64,000 nt of DNA. It comes from Microbacterium sp. Root553. Lineage in GTDB: Bacteria > Actinomycetota > Actinomycetes > Actinomycetales > Microbacteriaceae. Shown piece after piece: positions 8,580 through 16,612 of this stretch (position 1 is the first letter of the stretch; the number at the start of each line of letters is the position of its first letter). Where the stretch lies: positions 1,860,496 to 1,924,495 of the forward strand of contig NZ_LMFY01000001.1 in the NCBI RefSeq assembly GCF_001426995.1, read 5' to 3'. A program made the position numbers and the translations under genes. The notes below the pieces were generated by a model. The model was not told the DNA's origin. It made no database searches and saw nothing but the letters and a program-made list of their open reading frames with translations.

Positions 8580-9913
8580 CAGGGGCCCGCGATCACGGGC
8601 GGCTTCGCCGCCAGCATCCGCTCGAGGGCGATCCGCGCGGGATCCGCCACATCCGCCGTCACCGTGATGCGGTTCGGGGTGCGTCCGGCGACGAGTTCCT
8701 CGAGCACCCACGCGAGATACCCCGGGTGGATGCGGTACATCGTCGAGCAGGGGCACACCACCGGATCGAGACAGAAGATCTCGTGCTGCGGGAACTGCGC
8801 GGCGAGGCGTCGGACCAGGTTGATCTCGGTGCCGATCGCGAAGGTCGTCGGCGTGGTCGCGGCGGCGATCGCGCGGCGGATGTAGTCGGTCGATCCCGCC
8901 TCGTCGGCGGCATCGACGACCTCCATCGGGCATTCGGGGTGCACGATCACCCGCACACCCGGGTGCTTCGCCCGCGCCTTCTCGATCTGCGCGACGGAGA
9001 AGCGACGGTGGACCGAGCAGAACCCGTGCCACAGGATGACGCGCGAGTCGAGCAGCTCCGTGGCGGAGGAGCCTCCGAGCGCCGCGCGCGGGTTCCACAT
9101 CGGCATCCTGTCGAGAGGCACGCCCATCGCCTTCGCGGTGTTGCGGCCCAGATGCTGGTCGGGGAAGAACAGCACGCGCCGGCCCCGCTCGAAGGCCCAT
9201 TCCAGCACGGTCTCGGCATTCGACGACGTGCACACGATGCCGCCGTGCCTGCCGACGAATCCCTTGATCGCGGCGGAGGAGTTCATGTAGGTCACGGGGA
9301 TCACCGGGACCCGTCCGCTCTCGTCGACGGCGTCGAGATCGCCGAACACCTCGGACAGCTGCTCCCAGCAGTCCTCGACCTGGTCGATGTCGGCCATGTC
9401 GGCCATCGAGCAGCCGGCGGCGAGGTTGGGCAGGATCACGGCCTGGTCGGGGCCGGAGAGCAGATCGGCCGTCTCGGCCATGAAGTGCACTCCGCAGAAG
9501 ACGATGGCCTCGGCATCCGTGCGCGCCTTCGCCGCGGTGGCGAGCTGGAAGGAGTCGCCCACGTAGTCGGCGTGACGCACCACCTCCTCCCGCTGGTAGA
9601 AGTGGCCGAGCACGACCACGCGGTCGCCCAGGGCCGCTTTGGCTGCGCGGATGCGGTGGTCGAGCTCGTCCTCGCCCGCCTCGCGGTACGAGGCGGGGAG
9701 CTCCCCCTGGCGTGGGGCGCCGGTGGGGATCACGTCGCCCATCGATGAGCCGGGACCGTACCCGGGCCGTGTGTCGAAGTCCCAGGGCCCGAGCGCGAGA
9801 TCGGTCGCGCAGGTGGCATCCGTGGAGGCGCCGGACACGATCGACCGGATCGCGTGATCGACGGAGGCGTCGATCGCCGGCACGTCCGGCGTCGGAAGGA
9901 AGGTGATGCTCAT
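8579..9913 (-). CDS. nadA: Quinolinate synthase A
   Basis: This 4Fe-4S enzyme of 444 residues condenses iminoaspartate with dihydroxyacetone phosphate to quinolinate. Likely cluster ligands are Cys140 (FCGVHFMAET), Cys228 (IVCTSSNAET) and one of Cys387/Cys389 (CPCSTMYR). About 90 N-terminal residues before GDRVVVLGHFYQ are poorly conserved and typical of the long actinobacterial form. The ATG at 9913 overlaps the nrtR stop by four bases (ATGA). A cysteine desulfurase gene ends the same operon and could supply the cluster sulfur. Confidence 0.95.
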   Translation of the reverse strand: MSITFLPTPDVPAIDASVDHAIRSIVSGASTDATCATDLALGPWDFDTRPGYGPGSSMGDVIPTGAPRQGELPASYREAGEDELDHRIRAAKAALGDRVVVLGHFYQREEVVRHADYVGDSFQLATAAKARTDAEAIVFCGVHFMAETADLLSGPDQAVILPNLAAGCSMADMADIDQVEDCWEQLSEVFGDLDAVDESGRVPVIPVTYMNSSAAIKGFVGRHGGIVCTSSNAETVLEWAFERGRRVLFFPDQHLGRNTAKAMGVPLDRMPMWNPRAALGGSSATELLDSRVILWHGFCSVHRRFSVAQIEKARAKHPGVRVIVHPECPMEVVDAADEAGSTDYIRRAIAAATTPTTFAIGTEINLVRRLAAQFPQHEIFCLDPVVCPCSTMYRIHPGYLAWVLEELVAGRTPNRITVTADVADPARIALERMLAAKPPVIAGP

Positions 9914-10626
9914 CGGGTACTCGTCTCGTCGGGGCCGAGCGGGCCGTGGTCGGCCAGTTCGACGTCGGTGTTGTATCGGTACAGGCGGGCGGGGCGGTGG
10001 CTGCCGGTGCGGAACCGGTCGGTGGGCAGCAGGGTCCCCGAGCTCTCCACCTGGCGTCGGAAGTTCGCCGGGTCGAGCTGTCTGCCGAGGATCGCCTCGT
10101 AGGCCTCGCGGAGATCGGCCAGGGTGAACTCGGCGGGGAGGAAGCCGTGTGCGACGCGGCTGTAGCCGACCTTGTTGCGCAGGCGCCACAGGGCGTAGTC
10201 GATGATCGCGCGATGGTCGAACGCGAGCGGCGGGAGGTCGTCGAGATCGAACCAGCGCACGTTCTCGGGCGCGCGGCCGGATGCGCGGTGCGCGGCGCTC
10301 TGCGCATCGACGTCGTCCTGGCGCAGCAGCGCCCAGTAGACGATCGAGACGACGCGGGTGGGGGAGCGGTCGACGGCGCCGAACGCGTACAGCTGCTCGA
10401 GGTAGCTCGGCGTGAGGCCGGTGGTCTCGGCGAGGGTGCGGGCCGCGGCATCGACGGGGGATTCGACCGTGGTGAGCCAGCCGCCGGGCAATGCCCACTG
10501 TCCGGCGAACGGCTCGCGGGTGCGCAGCACCAGGGGGAGTGCGAGCCCGGCCGCCCCGTCGTCGGTGCGGCGCAGCGTGAGGATGACCGTCGACACGGCG
10601 ACATCGATTCCCCTGGTTTGAGTCAT
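9910..10626 (-). CDS. nrtR: NrtR-type NUDIX transcription regulator of NAD synthesis
   Basis: This 238-residue protein has an N-terminal NUDIX domain (about 8-140) and a C-terminal winged-helix part (about 150-225: LPAEFTLADLREAYEAILG then NFRRQVESSGTL), the NrtR architecture. NrtR proteins are known repressors of NAD genes that sense ADP-ribose. The NUDIX box is decayed: G49, E55, R63 and E67 remain, but the two other glutamates are Thr64 and Thr68, so hydrolysis is unlikely and ligand sensing is favoured. It heads the nad operon, and a 23-bp palindrome lies over its own promoter, arguing for autoregulation. The start is ATG at 10626 behind AAGG. A plain NUDIX hydrolase is the alternative. 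Confidence 0.85.
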   Translation of the reverse strand: MTQTRGIDVAVSTVILTLRRTDDGAAGLALPLVLRTREPFAGQWALPGGWLTTVESPVDAAARTLAETTGLTPSYLEQLYAFGAVDRSPTRVVSIVYWALLRQDDVDAQSAAHRASGRAPENVRWFDLDDLPPLAFDHRAIIDYALWRLRNKVGYSRVAHGFLPAEFTLADLREAYEAILGRQLDPANFRRQVESSGTLLPTDRFRTGSHRPARLYRYNTDVELADHGPLGPDETSTR

Positions 10627-10648
10627 AGTTACCTTAACCTCCGGATCG

Positions 10649-10654
10649 ATCTTA
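10649..10654 (-). promoter_or_regulatory. -10 hexamer TAAGAT of the nrtR-nad operon
   Basis: TAAGAT on the minus strand lies 22 nt before the nrtR ATG, followed by GGAGG and AAGG purine tracts. It overlaps the end of the palindrome at 10651-10673, so a bound repressor would block polymerase. No clear -35 is seen. Confidence 0.45.
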
Positions 10655-10673
10655 GTGTCATCTGGACACTTAG
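10651..10673. promoter_or_regulatory. Candidate NrtR operator (23-bp palindrome)
   Basis: The arms CTTAGTGTC and GACACTTAG match at 8 of 9 positions around the 5-nt centre ATCTG. Size and symmetry fit NrtR operators, which are about 21-bp palindromes, and the position over the -10 box of the nad operon fits repression. No binding data are available from sequence alone. Confidence 0.65.
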
Positions 10674-10751
10674 TGCACCTGTGTGACGGACGCGGCGCCG
10701 AGGCCGAAACGTTATACGGCCGCCTCCCGAATGCTTGTCGCCCCGTGGGTA

Positions 10752-10778
10752 ATTTGTTAGGTTACTGTCCTAACAAAT
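10752..10778. promoter_or_regulatory. Perfect 27-bp inverted repeat upstream of the first importer operon
   Basis: The arms ATTTGTTAGG and CCTAACAAAT are exact inverse complements around TTACTGT. The site lies about 90 bp before the solute-binding-protein start, and TACTGT at its centre could serve as a -10 box. It is probably an operator. The repeat is far more AT-rich than its surroundings and is not followed by a gene end, so a terminator is unlikely. The regulator is unknown. Confidence 0.65.
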
Positions 10779-10869
10779 CCCTTCCCGGGATCTGTCACGA
10801 GTCCCGGTTCCGGGGCGCGGCTCCATCCGGAGATCCCTCCTGCAGTGCAGCACCGAGAGGAAATACAGA

Positions 10870-12558
10870 ATGATCCGTAACGGAAGGCGCAAGATCGCGC
10901 TCACCGCTGTGGCGGGGGCATCCGTCCTCGTCCTGGGTTTGACCGCCTGTGGCGCAGGCGGCAGCGAGGGGAGCGGAGGAGACGGAGACCGCGCCCTGCG
11001 TGTCTGGGCGGGAAGCCAGACGCCCATCACCGCGAACTACAACCCGTTCGCACCCACCGTGCTGCACGGCGCGCTCGGTCCGATCTACGAGCCGCTGTTC
11101 TTCTTCAACAAGACCGCGGACTCCGAGCCCGTCGGGCTGATCGGCGACGCCTACGAGTACAACGACGACGGCACGGCGATCACGATCACCATCAAGCCCG
11201 ACCTGCTGTGGAGCGACGGCGAGCCTCTCACGGCGGCCGATGTCGCCTTCTCGTTCACCTACGAGGCGAACAACCCGGAGGGCAACGGCCTCGTCTCGGC
11301 GGAGGCCACCGACGACACCACCGTCGTGCTCACGTACACGAGCGCGCAGTACACGACCGAGTTCCAGCGCCTCGGGTCGACCTACATCCTCCCCGAGCAC
11401 ATCTGGGCCGACGTCACCGACTTCGCGAACTTCGCGAACGAAGAGCCGGTCGGCTCGGGGGCCTACGTCGTCGACAAGACCACGAGCGAGTCGTACACGC
11501 TCGTCGCCAACGAGAACTTCCGCGACGCCGACGAGCTCGGAGTGAAGAAGGTCCAGTACATCGCGGTCGACAACAACCAGACGGCGCAGGATCTCCTTGC
11601 CGCCGGCAAGCTCGACTGGACGGGCATGTTCATCCCGAACCCCGACGACGTGACCGCGAACGGGGCGATCGACTGGATCAACACCCCTCAGGACCCCACG
11701 GTCCTCTACACCTGCGCGAACGCCGAGCTCGGTTGCACCGGCCCGCAGACGGACGTCGCGGTGCGCCAGGCCCTCAACGTGGCGATCGACCGCGCCGCCA
11801 TCAAGGACAAGGCCTTCGTCGGTCTGACCGGCGACATCTCGCCCACGTTCGCGCTGCTGCCGCGCGATGAGAAGTGGGTGGCCGATGCGGCCGACGAGGT
11901 CAGCCCCCAGGAGGCGGACGCCGCCGAGGCGGGCGACATCCTCGAGGCCGCGGGGTACACGAAGGACGGCGACTTCTACGCGAAGGACGGGAAGCCGCTC
12001 GAGCTGAGTCTCATCTCCGTCGACGGATGGACCGACTACAACGACGCGGCCAAGCTGATCGCCGAGCAGGCCGAGGCGGCCGGCATCAAGATCACCGCGT
12101 CGACCGTGCAGTGGCAGGAGTTCTCCGACGCCCGTCAGGGTGGGGACTTCCAGCTGATCGTCGGCGGTGTCATCGGCACCTCGGTGGCCGACCCGTTCCA
12201 GATCTACCGCGACTGGTTCGGTGGAACCGCGGTCGAGTCGACGGCTCCGGTCGGCAGCGAGGTCCCGGCAGGGCGCTGGAACTTCAGCCGGTACAGCAAC
12301 CCGGTCGTCGACCAGGCGATCCAGTCCGCGATCAGCACCGACGACGAGGCCGAGAAGAAGGCGCTGTACGGCACGATCCAGACCGAGATCGTCCGTGACC
12401 TGCCCTACATCCCGCTCGTGATCAACGCCACGCAGACCTTCTACAACACGAAGGACTTCACGGGCTGGCCGACAGAAGACGACCTCTACGCCTTCCCGCC
12501 GTCCTGGGGCGCGATCGCGGCGGGATACGTCCTGACGCATCTCGAGCCGGTCGAGTAG
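10870..12558 (+). CDS. Family-5 ABC solute-binding lipoprotein (importer 1)
   Basis: This 562-residue lipoprotein would capture peptides or oligosaccharides outside the membrane and hand them to the permeases encoded next. A basic N-terminus, a hydrophobic stretch and LTAC place the lipid-modified Cys27. The rest has the SBP family 5 (DppA/OppA) fold, with LLWSDGEPLTAADVAFSF in the N-terminal lobe. The early motif IYEPLFFFN resembles sugar-binding members of family 5 (cello- or manno-oligosaccharides), so the substrate may not be peptide (inference). The ATG at 10870 follows AGAGGAAA. It is first in a five-gene operon under a palindromic operator. Confidence 0.92.
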   Translation: MIRNGRRKIALTAVAGASVLVLGLTACGAGGSEGSGGDGDRALRVWAGSQTPITANYNPFAPTVLHGALGPIYEPLFFFNKTADSEPVGLIGDAYEYNDDGTAITITIKPDLLWSDGEPLTAADVAFSFTYEANNPEGNGLVSAEATDDTTVVLTYTSAQYTTEFQRLGSTYILPEHIWADVTDFANFANEEPVGSGAYVVDKTTSESYTLVANENFRDADELGVKKVQYIAVDNNQTAQDLLAAGKLDWTGMFIPNPDDVTANGAIDWINTPQDPTVLYTCANAELGCTGPQTDVAVRQALNVAIDRAAIKDKAFVGLTGDISPTFALLPRDEKWVADAADEVSPQEADAAEAGDILEAAGYTKDGDFYAKDGKPLELSLISVDGWTDYNDAAKLIAEQAEAAGIKITASTVQWQEFSDARQGGDFQLIVGGVIGTSVADPFQIYRDWFGGTAVESTAPVGSEVPAGRWNFSRYSNPVVDQAIQSAISTDDEAEKKALYGTIQTEIVRDLPYIPLVINATQTFYNTKDFTGWPTEDDLYAFPPSWGAIAAGYVLTHLEPVE

Positions 12559-12595
12559 GACGTGGTGTCGGGGAGCAGGAAGCGCGGTCTGTGAC

Positions 12596-13591
12596 ATGAA
12601 GTTCTATGCACGAAGGGTCGGGTTCTACGCATTCACGCTGTGGGCCGCGATCTCACTCAACTTCCTGCTTCCCCGGCTCATGCCGGGGAACCCGGCCGAC
12701 ATCATGATCGCCAAGATGCAGCGGGCGGGCGGAGAGGTCTCCGAGACCACCATCCGCAACATCAAGCTGCTGCTCGGCGGTGACGACTCCTCTCTCTGGG
12801 AGCAGTACCTGGCGTACTGGGGTCGCATGTTCCAGGGCGATCTGGGCGTCTCGGTCACCAAGTTCCCCACCCCGGTGAGCGAGCTGATCGGGCAGGCGCT
12901 GCCGTGGACCCTCGTGCTCGTGGGCACGGTGACGGTCATCTCCTTCATCCTCGGCGTCGTGCTCGGCGCCTGGGCGGGGTGGAAGCGCGGCACCTGGGTC
13001 GACCACCTCATTCCGGCGACCACGGTGCTGCAGTCCATCCCGTACTTCTGGATGGCGCTGCTGCTGGTCTCCGTCTTCGCCGTCGGACTCGGATGGTTCC
13101 CGATCTTCGGCGGCTACGACGTCTTCGACTTCCCCGACGGCCCGGAGCCGACGTGGGCGTTCTTCTCGAACGCCCTCTCGCATGCGGTGCTCCCGGCGCT
13201 CACCATCGTCATCTCGTCGGTCGGCGGCTGGATGTTCGGGATGCGCAACATGATGGTGCAGACCATGGCCGAGGACTACGTCCTCACCGCGGAGGCGAAG
13301 GGGCTGCGCCCGCGGCGCATCATGACGACGTATGCCGCGAGGAACGCCGCGATCCCCTCGATCGCCGGCTTCTCGATCACGCTCGGCTTCGTGGTCGCCG
13401 GCTCCATCGTGATGGAGCAGGTGTTCACCTATCCCGGCATCGGGAAGCTGATGTTCCAGGCCGTCACCAACAACGACTACGCGCTGATGCAGGGACTCTT
13501 CCTCGTCATCACCATCACGGTGCTCGCCGCCAACTTCATCATGGACCTGGTCTATGGCTTCATCGACCCGAGGGCTCGCCAGAATGTCTGA
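12596..13591 (+). CDS. ABC importer 1 permease, DppB type
   Basis: This inner-membrane permease has 331 residues and about six helices. It begins with the amphipathic FYARRVGFYAFTLW segment, then RLMPGNPADIMIAKM, the usual DppB-type first loop, here followed by a long external stretch before the core helices. The coupling-loop region EAKGLRPRRIMTTYAARN is the EAA motif that contacts the ATPase. It forms the channel with the next gene product, whose ATG lies inside its last codons (8-nt overlap). Confidence 0.92.
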   Translation: MKFYARRVGFYAFTLWAAISLNFLLPRLMPGNPADIMIAKMQRAGGEVSETTIRNIKLLLGGDDSSLWEQYLAYWGRMFQGDLGVSVTKFPTPVSELIGQALPWTLVLVGTVTVISFILGVVLGAWAGWKRGTWVDHLIPATTVLQSIPYFWMALLLVSVFAVGLGWFPIFGGYDVFDFPDGPEPTWAFFSNALSHAVLPALTIVISSVGGWMFGMRNMMVQTMAEDYVLTAEAKGLRPRRIMTTYAARNAAIPSIAGFSITLGFVVAGSIVMEQVFTYPGIGKLMFQAVTNNDYALMQGLFLVITITVLAANFIMDLVYGFIDPRARQNV

Positions 13592-14564
13592 CACCGACAA
13601 CGCCGTGCTGATCACCAAGGATCAGCCGATGACCCAGCCGGCGAGCACGATCTCGCTGGCCACGCAGCGAGGACGTCGGCGTCGCCGCATCCTCCCCACC
13701 TCGTCGACGAAGTTCGTCGTCGGGGTGACCCTGGTGCTCGCGATCGTGCTGTTCGCGATCATCGCGCCGATCTTCTCGCAGAACCCGCGCAGCTCCGACA
13801 ATCCGGCCCTGCTGCCGCCGTCCGGCGAGCACTGGCTGGGCACGACGAAGCTCGGCAACGACATGTTCGCCCAGCTCGCGATCGGTGCGCAGGGGTCTCT
13901 GCTCGTCGGCGTCGTCGCGGGCGGCATCGCGATCGTCCTGTCGCTGGTCTTCGGCGTGCTCGCCGGCTACCTCGGCGGATGGCGCGAAGACGCCCTGGCG
14001 CTGCTGACCAACGTGATGATCGTGATCCCCGGACTCCCGCTGGTCATGGTCATCGCCTCCTTCGTCCCGCAGCGCAGCTGGCAGCTCGTCGCCTTCGTGC
14101 TCGGGATCACCTCGTGGGCCGGCGCCGCCTACGTGCTGCGCCTGCAGACGCGCTCGCTGCGCACCCGCGATTACGTGTACGCGTCGAAGGTCGCGGGGGA
14201 GCGCTCGTTCCGCGTCATCCTCGTCGAGATCATGCCGAACCTGCTCCCGCTGCTCACCGCCCAGTTCCTGTTCGCGATCATCTTCGCGATCCTCGGCGAG
14301 GCGGGTCTGTCCTACCTCGGACTCGGACCCAACTCATCGATCACCTGGGGCACGATCCTCAACGACGCGCAGTCCGGCCAGGCGCTCGGTCGCGGAGCCT
14401 GGTGGTGGTTCGTTCCCCCGGGGGTCATGATCGCCGTGCTCGGTGCCGGTCTGGCGCTGATCAACTTCGCGATCGACGAGGTCATCAACCCCAAGCTCCG
14501 CAATGCCCCCGACGCCGCCCGCCGGGTGCGCAGGGCCGCCAAGACGAAGGGAATCGTCGCATGA
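13584..14564 (+). CDS. ABC importer 1 permease, DppC type
   Basis: This second channel subunit has 326 residues, with a polar 45-residue N-terminal tail, one helix, a periplasmic loop (SGEHWLGTTKLGNDMFAQ, typical of DppC) and five further helices. The EAA loop reads SKVAGERSFRVILVEIMPN. The ATG at 13584 is chosen because it overlaps the DppB-type stop as ATGTCTGA, the same 8-nt arrangement used in the second importer operon. It ends in an ATGA overlap with the ATPase gene. Confidence 0.92.
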   Translation: MSDTDNAVLITKDQPMTQPASTISLATQRGRRRRRILPTSSTKFVVGVTLVLAIVLFAIIAPIFSQNPRSSDNPALLPPSGEHWLGTTKLGNDMFAQLAIGAQGSLLVGVVAGGIAIVLSLVFGVLAGYLGGWREDALALLTNVMIVIPGLPLVMVIASFVPQRSWQLVAFVLGITSWAGAAYVLRLQTRSLRTRDYVYASKVAGERSFRVILVEIMPNLLPLLTAQFLFAIIFAILGEAGLSYLGLGPNSSITWGTILNDAQSGQALGRGAWWWFVPPGVMIAVLGAGLALINFAIDEVINPKLRNAPDAARRVRRAAKTKGIVA

Positions 14565-15424
14565 GCGCTCCGCAGGCGGTGCTGACGGCACGCAACGTCT
14601 CCATCGAGTACGAGGTCGATCCGCCGGTGAAGGCCGTGCGCGACGTCTCCCTCACCCTCAACCGCGGCGAGATCCTCGGTCTCGCGGGAGAGTCGGGCTG
14701 CGGTAAGACGACGCTCGCCTACGGCATGAACCGTCTGCTCAAGGCGCCGGCGCTGATGACCGGCGGTGAGATCGTGTTCCACGACCGCGATGGCCACGAC
14801 GTCGACATCGTCGCACTCGACGGAGAGGGCCTGCGGGCGTTCCGATGGGACAAGATCTCGATGGTCTTCCAGGGGGCGATGAACTCGCTGAACCCCGTGA
14901 TCAGCGTGCGTGCGCAGATCTTCGACATCTTCGACACTCATCGCCCGGGGATGTCCCAGAAGGACAAGCAGGCGAGAGCCGAGGAGCTGCTCACGCTGGT
15001 CGGGGTCGATCCGTCACGGCTCACGAGCTTCCCGCACGAGCTGTCGGGCGGCATGCGCCAGCGCATGATGATCGCGATGGCGCTCGCGCTCGATCCGCAG
15101 GTGATGATCATGGACGAGCCCACCACGGCGCTGGACGTCGTGGTGCAGCGCGGGATCATCCGCGAGATCATGCGGCTGCGCGAGCGGCTCGGATTCGCGG
15201 TGATCTTCATCACCCACGATCTGCCGATGCTGATCGAGATCAGCGACCGCATCGCGGTCATGCTGCAGGGGCAGATCGTCGAGGAGGGGACGGCGGAGGA
15301 GATCTACCGCACCCCGCAGCACGAATACACGAAGCGTCTGCTGTCGAGCTTCCCGAGCCTGACCGGCGCGCGCGGCGACTTCGTCCGCACCGGCACCCGG
15401 CCGAGCCAGGAGGAGATCCGATGA
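14561..15424 (+). CDS. ABC importer 1 ATPase, DppD type
   Basis: This ATP-hydrolysing subunit (287 residues) powers importer 1 with the next gene product. Walker A GESGCGKTT is at 43-51, the signature LSGGMRQR, Walker B IMDEPTTALD and the switch His in ITHDLPM are all intact. The C-terminal YRTPQHEYTKRLLSS tail is typical of oligopeptide/nickel ATPases, but the Cys-rich region seen in Fe-S-bearing DppD proteins is absent. It is joined to both neighbours by ATGA overlaps. Confidence 0.92.
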   Translation: MSAPQAVLTARNVSIEYEVDPPVKAVRDVSLTLNRGEILGLAGESGCGKTTLAYGMNRLLKAPALMTGGEIVFHDRDGHDVDIVALDGEGLRAFRWDKISMVFQGAMNSLNPVISVRAQIFDIFDTHRPGMSQKDKQARAEELLTLVGVDPSRLTSFPHELSGGMRQRMMIAMALALDPQVMIMDEPTTALDVVVQRGIIREIMRLRERLGFAVIFITHDLPMLIEISDRIAVMLQGQIVEEGTAEEIYRTPQHEYTKRLLSSFPSLTGARGDFVRTGTRPSQEEIR

Positions 15425-16257
15425 GCGCACCCACTCTCGAAGCACGCAACCTCGTCAAGGACTTCACGCTGCGGTCGGGGCTTGCGACCTCGGTCCTCCA
15501 CGCCGTGAAGGACGTCTCGTTCACGATCGAGGCCGGACGGACCGTCGCGCTGGTCGGCGAATCCGGCTCGGGCAAATCGACGATCGCCCGGATGCTGATG
15601 AAGCTCGAGACGCCCACGAGCGGCCGGATCTTGCTGGACGGAGAGCAGACCGCGTCGCGGGGTCGAGCCCTCGAGCACTATCGGTCGCAGGTGCAGATGG
15701 TCTTCCAGGACCCGTTCGCGTCACTCAACCCGTTCCACACGATCCTCCACCACCTGGAGCGCCCGATCCGCCTGCACCACCCGCAGCTGTCGGGCGACGA
15801 GGTGCGCTCGCGGGCGCTGGAGCTTCTGGAGCGGGTGCGACTCACCCCCGGCGAGAGCTTCGCCGAGCGCCGACCCCACGAGCTCTCCGGCGGTCAGCGT
15901 CAGCGGGTCGCCATCGCTCGCGCCCTCGCTCCCGGTGCCCGGTTCATCGTCGCCGACGAGCCGGTCTCGATGCTCGACGTCTCGATCCGCCTCGGCGTGC
16001 TGAATCTGCTCGCCGACCTGCAGCGCGAAGACCGGCTCGGCGTGCTGTACATCACGCACGACCTCGCGACGGCGCGGCACTTCAGCGACGAGATCATGGT
16101 GCTCTACAAGGGCGATGTGGTCGAGCGCGGCCCCGCGGACGCGGTGATCCTCGACCCGCAGCACGAGTACACGAAGACGCTGCTCGGCGCCGCACCCGAG
16201 CCCGAGAACCTGGGGCGTCTGCGCGACGAGGTCCGCGCAGAGATCGCCGGCCGCTGA
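15421..16257 (+). CDS. ABC importer 1 ATPase, DppF type
   Basis: This is the second ATPase of importer 1, 278 residues. Walker A GESGSGKST is at 46-54, Q-loop MVFQDPFASLNP, signature LSGGQRQR and Walker B FIVADEPVSMLD. It ends with a weak 6-bp hairpin (GGCCGC/GCGGCC) whose loop contains the stop codon. The gene closes the operon 49 nt before the promoter of the glycine riboswitch. Confidence 0.92.
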   Translation: MSAPTLEARNLVKDFTLRSGLATSVLHAVKDVSFTIEAGRTVALVGESGSGKSTIARMLMKLETPTSGRILLDGEQTASRGRALEHYRSQVQMVFQDPFASLNPFHTILHHLERPIRLHHPQLSGDEVRSRALELLERVRLTPGESFAERRPHELSGGQRQRVAIARALAPGARFIVADEPVSMLDVSIRLGVLNLLADLQREDRLGVLYITHDLATARHFSDEIMVLYKGDVVERGPADAVILDPQHEYTKTLLGAAPEPENLGRLRDEVRAEIAGR

Positions 16258-16305
16258 CGGCGGCCTCGCGGGTCGGCGCACCCTGGCGTCGATGCTCCGA
16301 CCCGC

Positions 16306-16311
16306 TAGACT
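16306..16311 (+). promoter_or_regulatory. -10 hexamer TAGACT of the gcv transcript
   Basis: TAGACT lies about 35 nt before the first glycine aptamer, so the transcript would start near 16318 and include both aptamers. No convincing -35 is seen. Confidence 0.5.
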
Positions 16312-16344
16312 GGGCCCACAAGTGAAGACAGGCCGAATGACCCA

Positions 16345-16562
16345 CGCGGGAGAGCCCCGGCGAACGCAGCCGGGCACCGAAGGAGCAAGCCTCCCCGCCA
16401 ATCTCTCAGGTACGCGTACCGCGCGGTTCCGGCCACTCTGAAAAGCGATTCCACCCTGCGTCTCGGGCGCGCTCCGCGCGTCCTCGCCCAGGAACCACGG
16501 GATCCGCCGACGGTGAAAGCCCGATCCCGGGTGAAGCTCTCAGGCTCATGACAGAGGGGGAG
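16345..16562 (+). ncRNA. Tandem glycine riboswitch
   Basis: Two glycine aptamers sit in series before gcvT. The first (about 16345-16446) has CGGGAGAG, GCACCGAAGGAGCAA, CAATCTCTCAGG and a closing CACTCTGAAAAGC. The second (about 16447-16562) has GACGGTGAAAGCCC, GGGTGAAGCTCTCAGG and GACAGAGGGGG. These are the conserved cores of the glycine riboswitch class. Known examples before gcvT switch expression on when glycine binds. The expression platform would be the 50 nt between the second aptamer and the gcvT ATG; no T-rich terminator is visible there, so control may act on translation. Confidence 0.93.
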
Positions 16563-16612
16563 TTCCGAGGAGCGGCAGCGCCGTTCCTCCCGACCCAGCC
16601 CGGGAGAACTCC

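Noticed and set aside
10757..10773. IdeR/DtxR iron box
   Set aside because: TTAGG and CCTAA are iron-box half-sites, but the spacer here is 7 nt, not the 9 nt of the 19-bp consensus, and the palindrome extends outward instead of inward.
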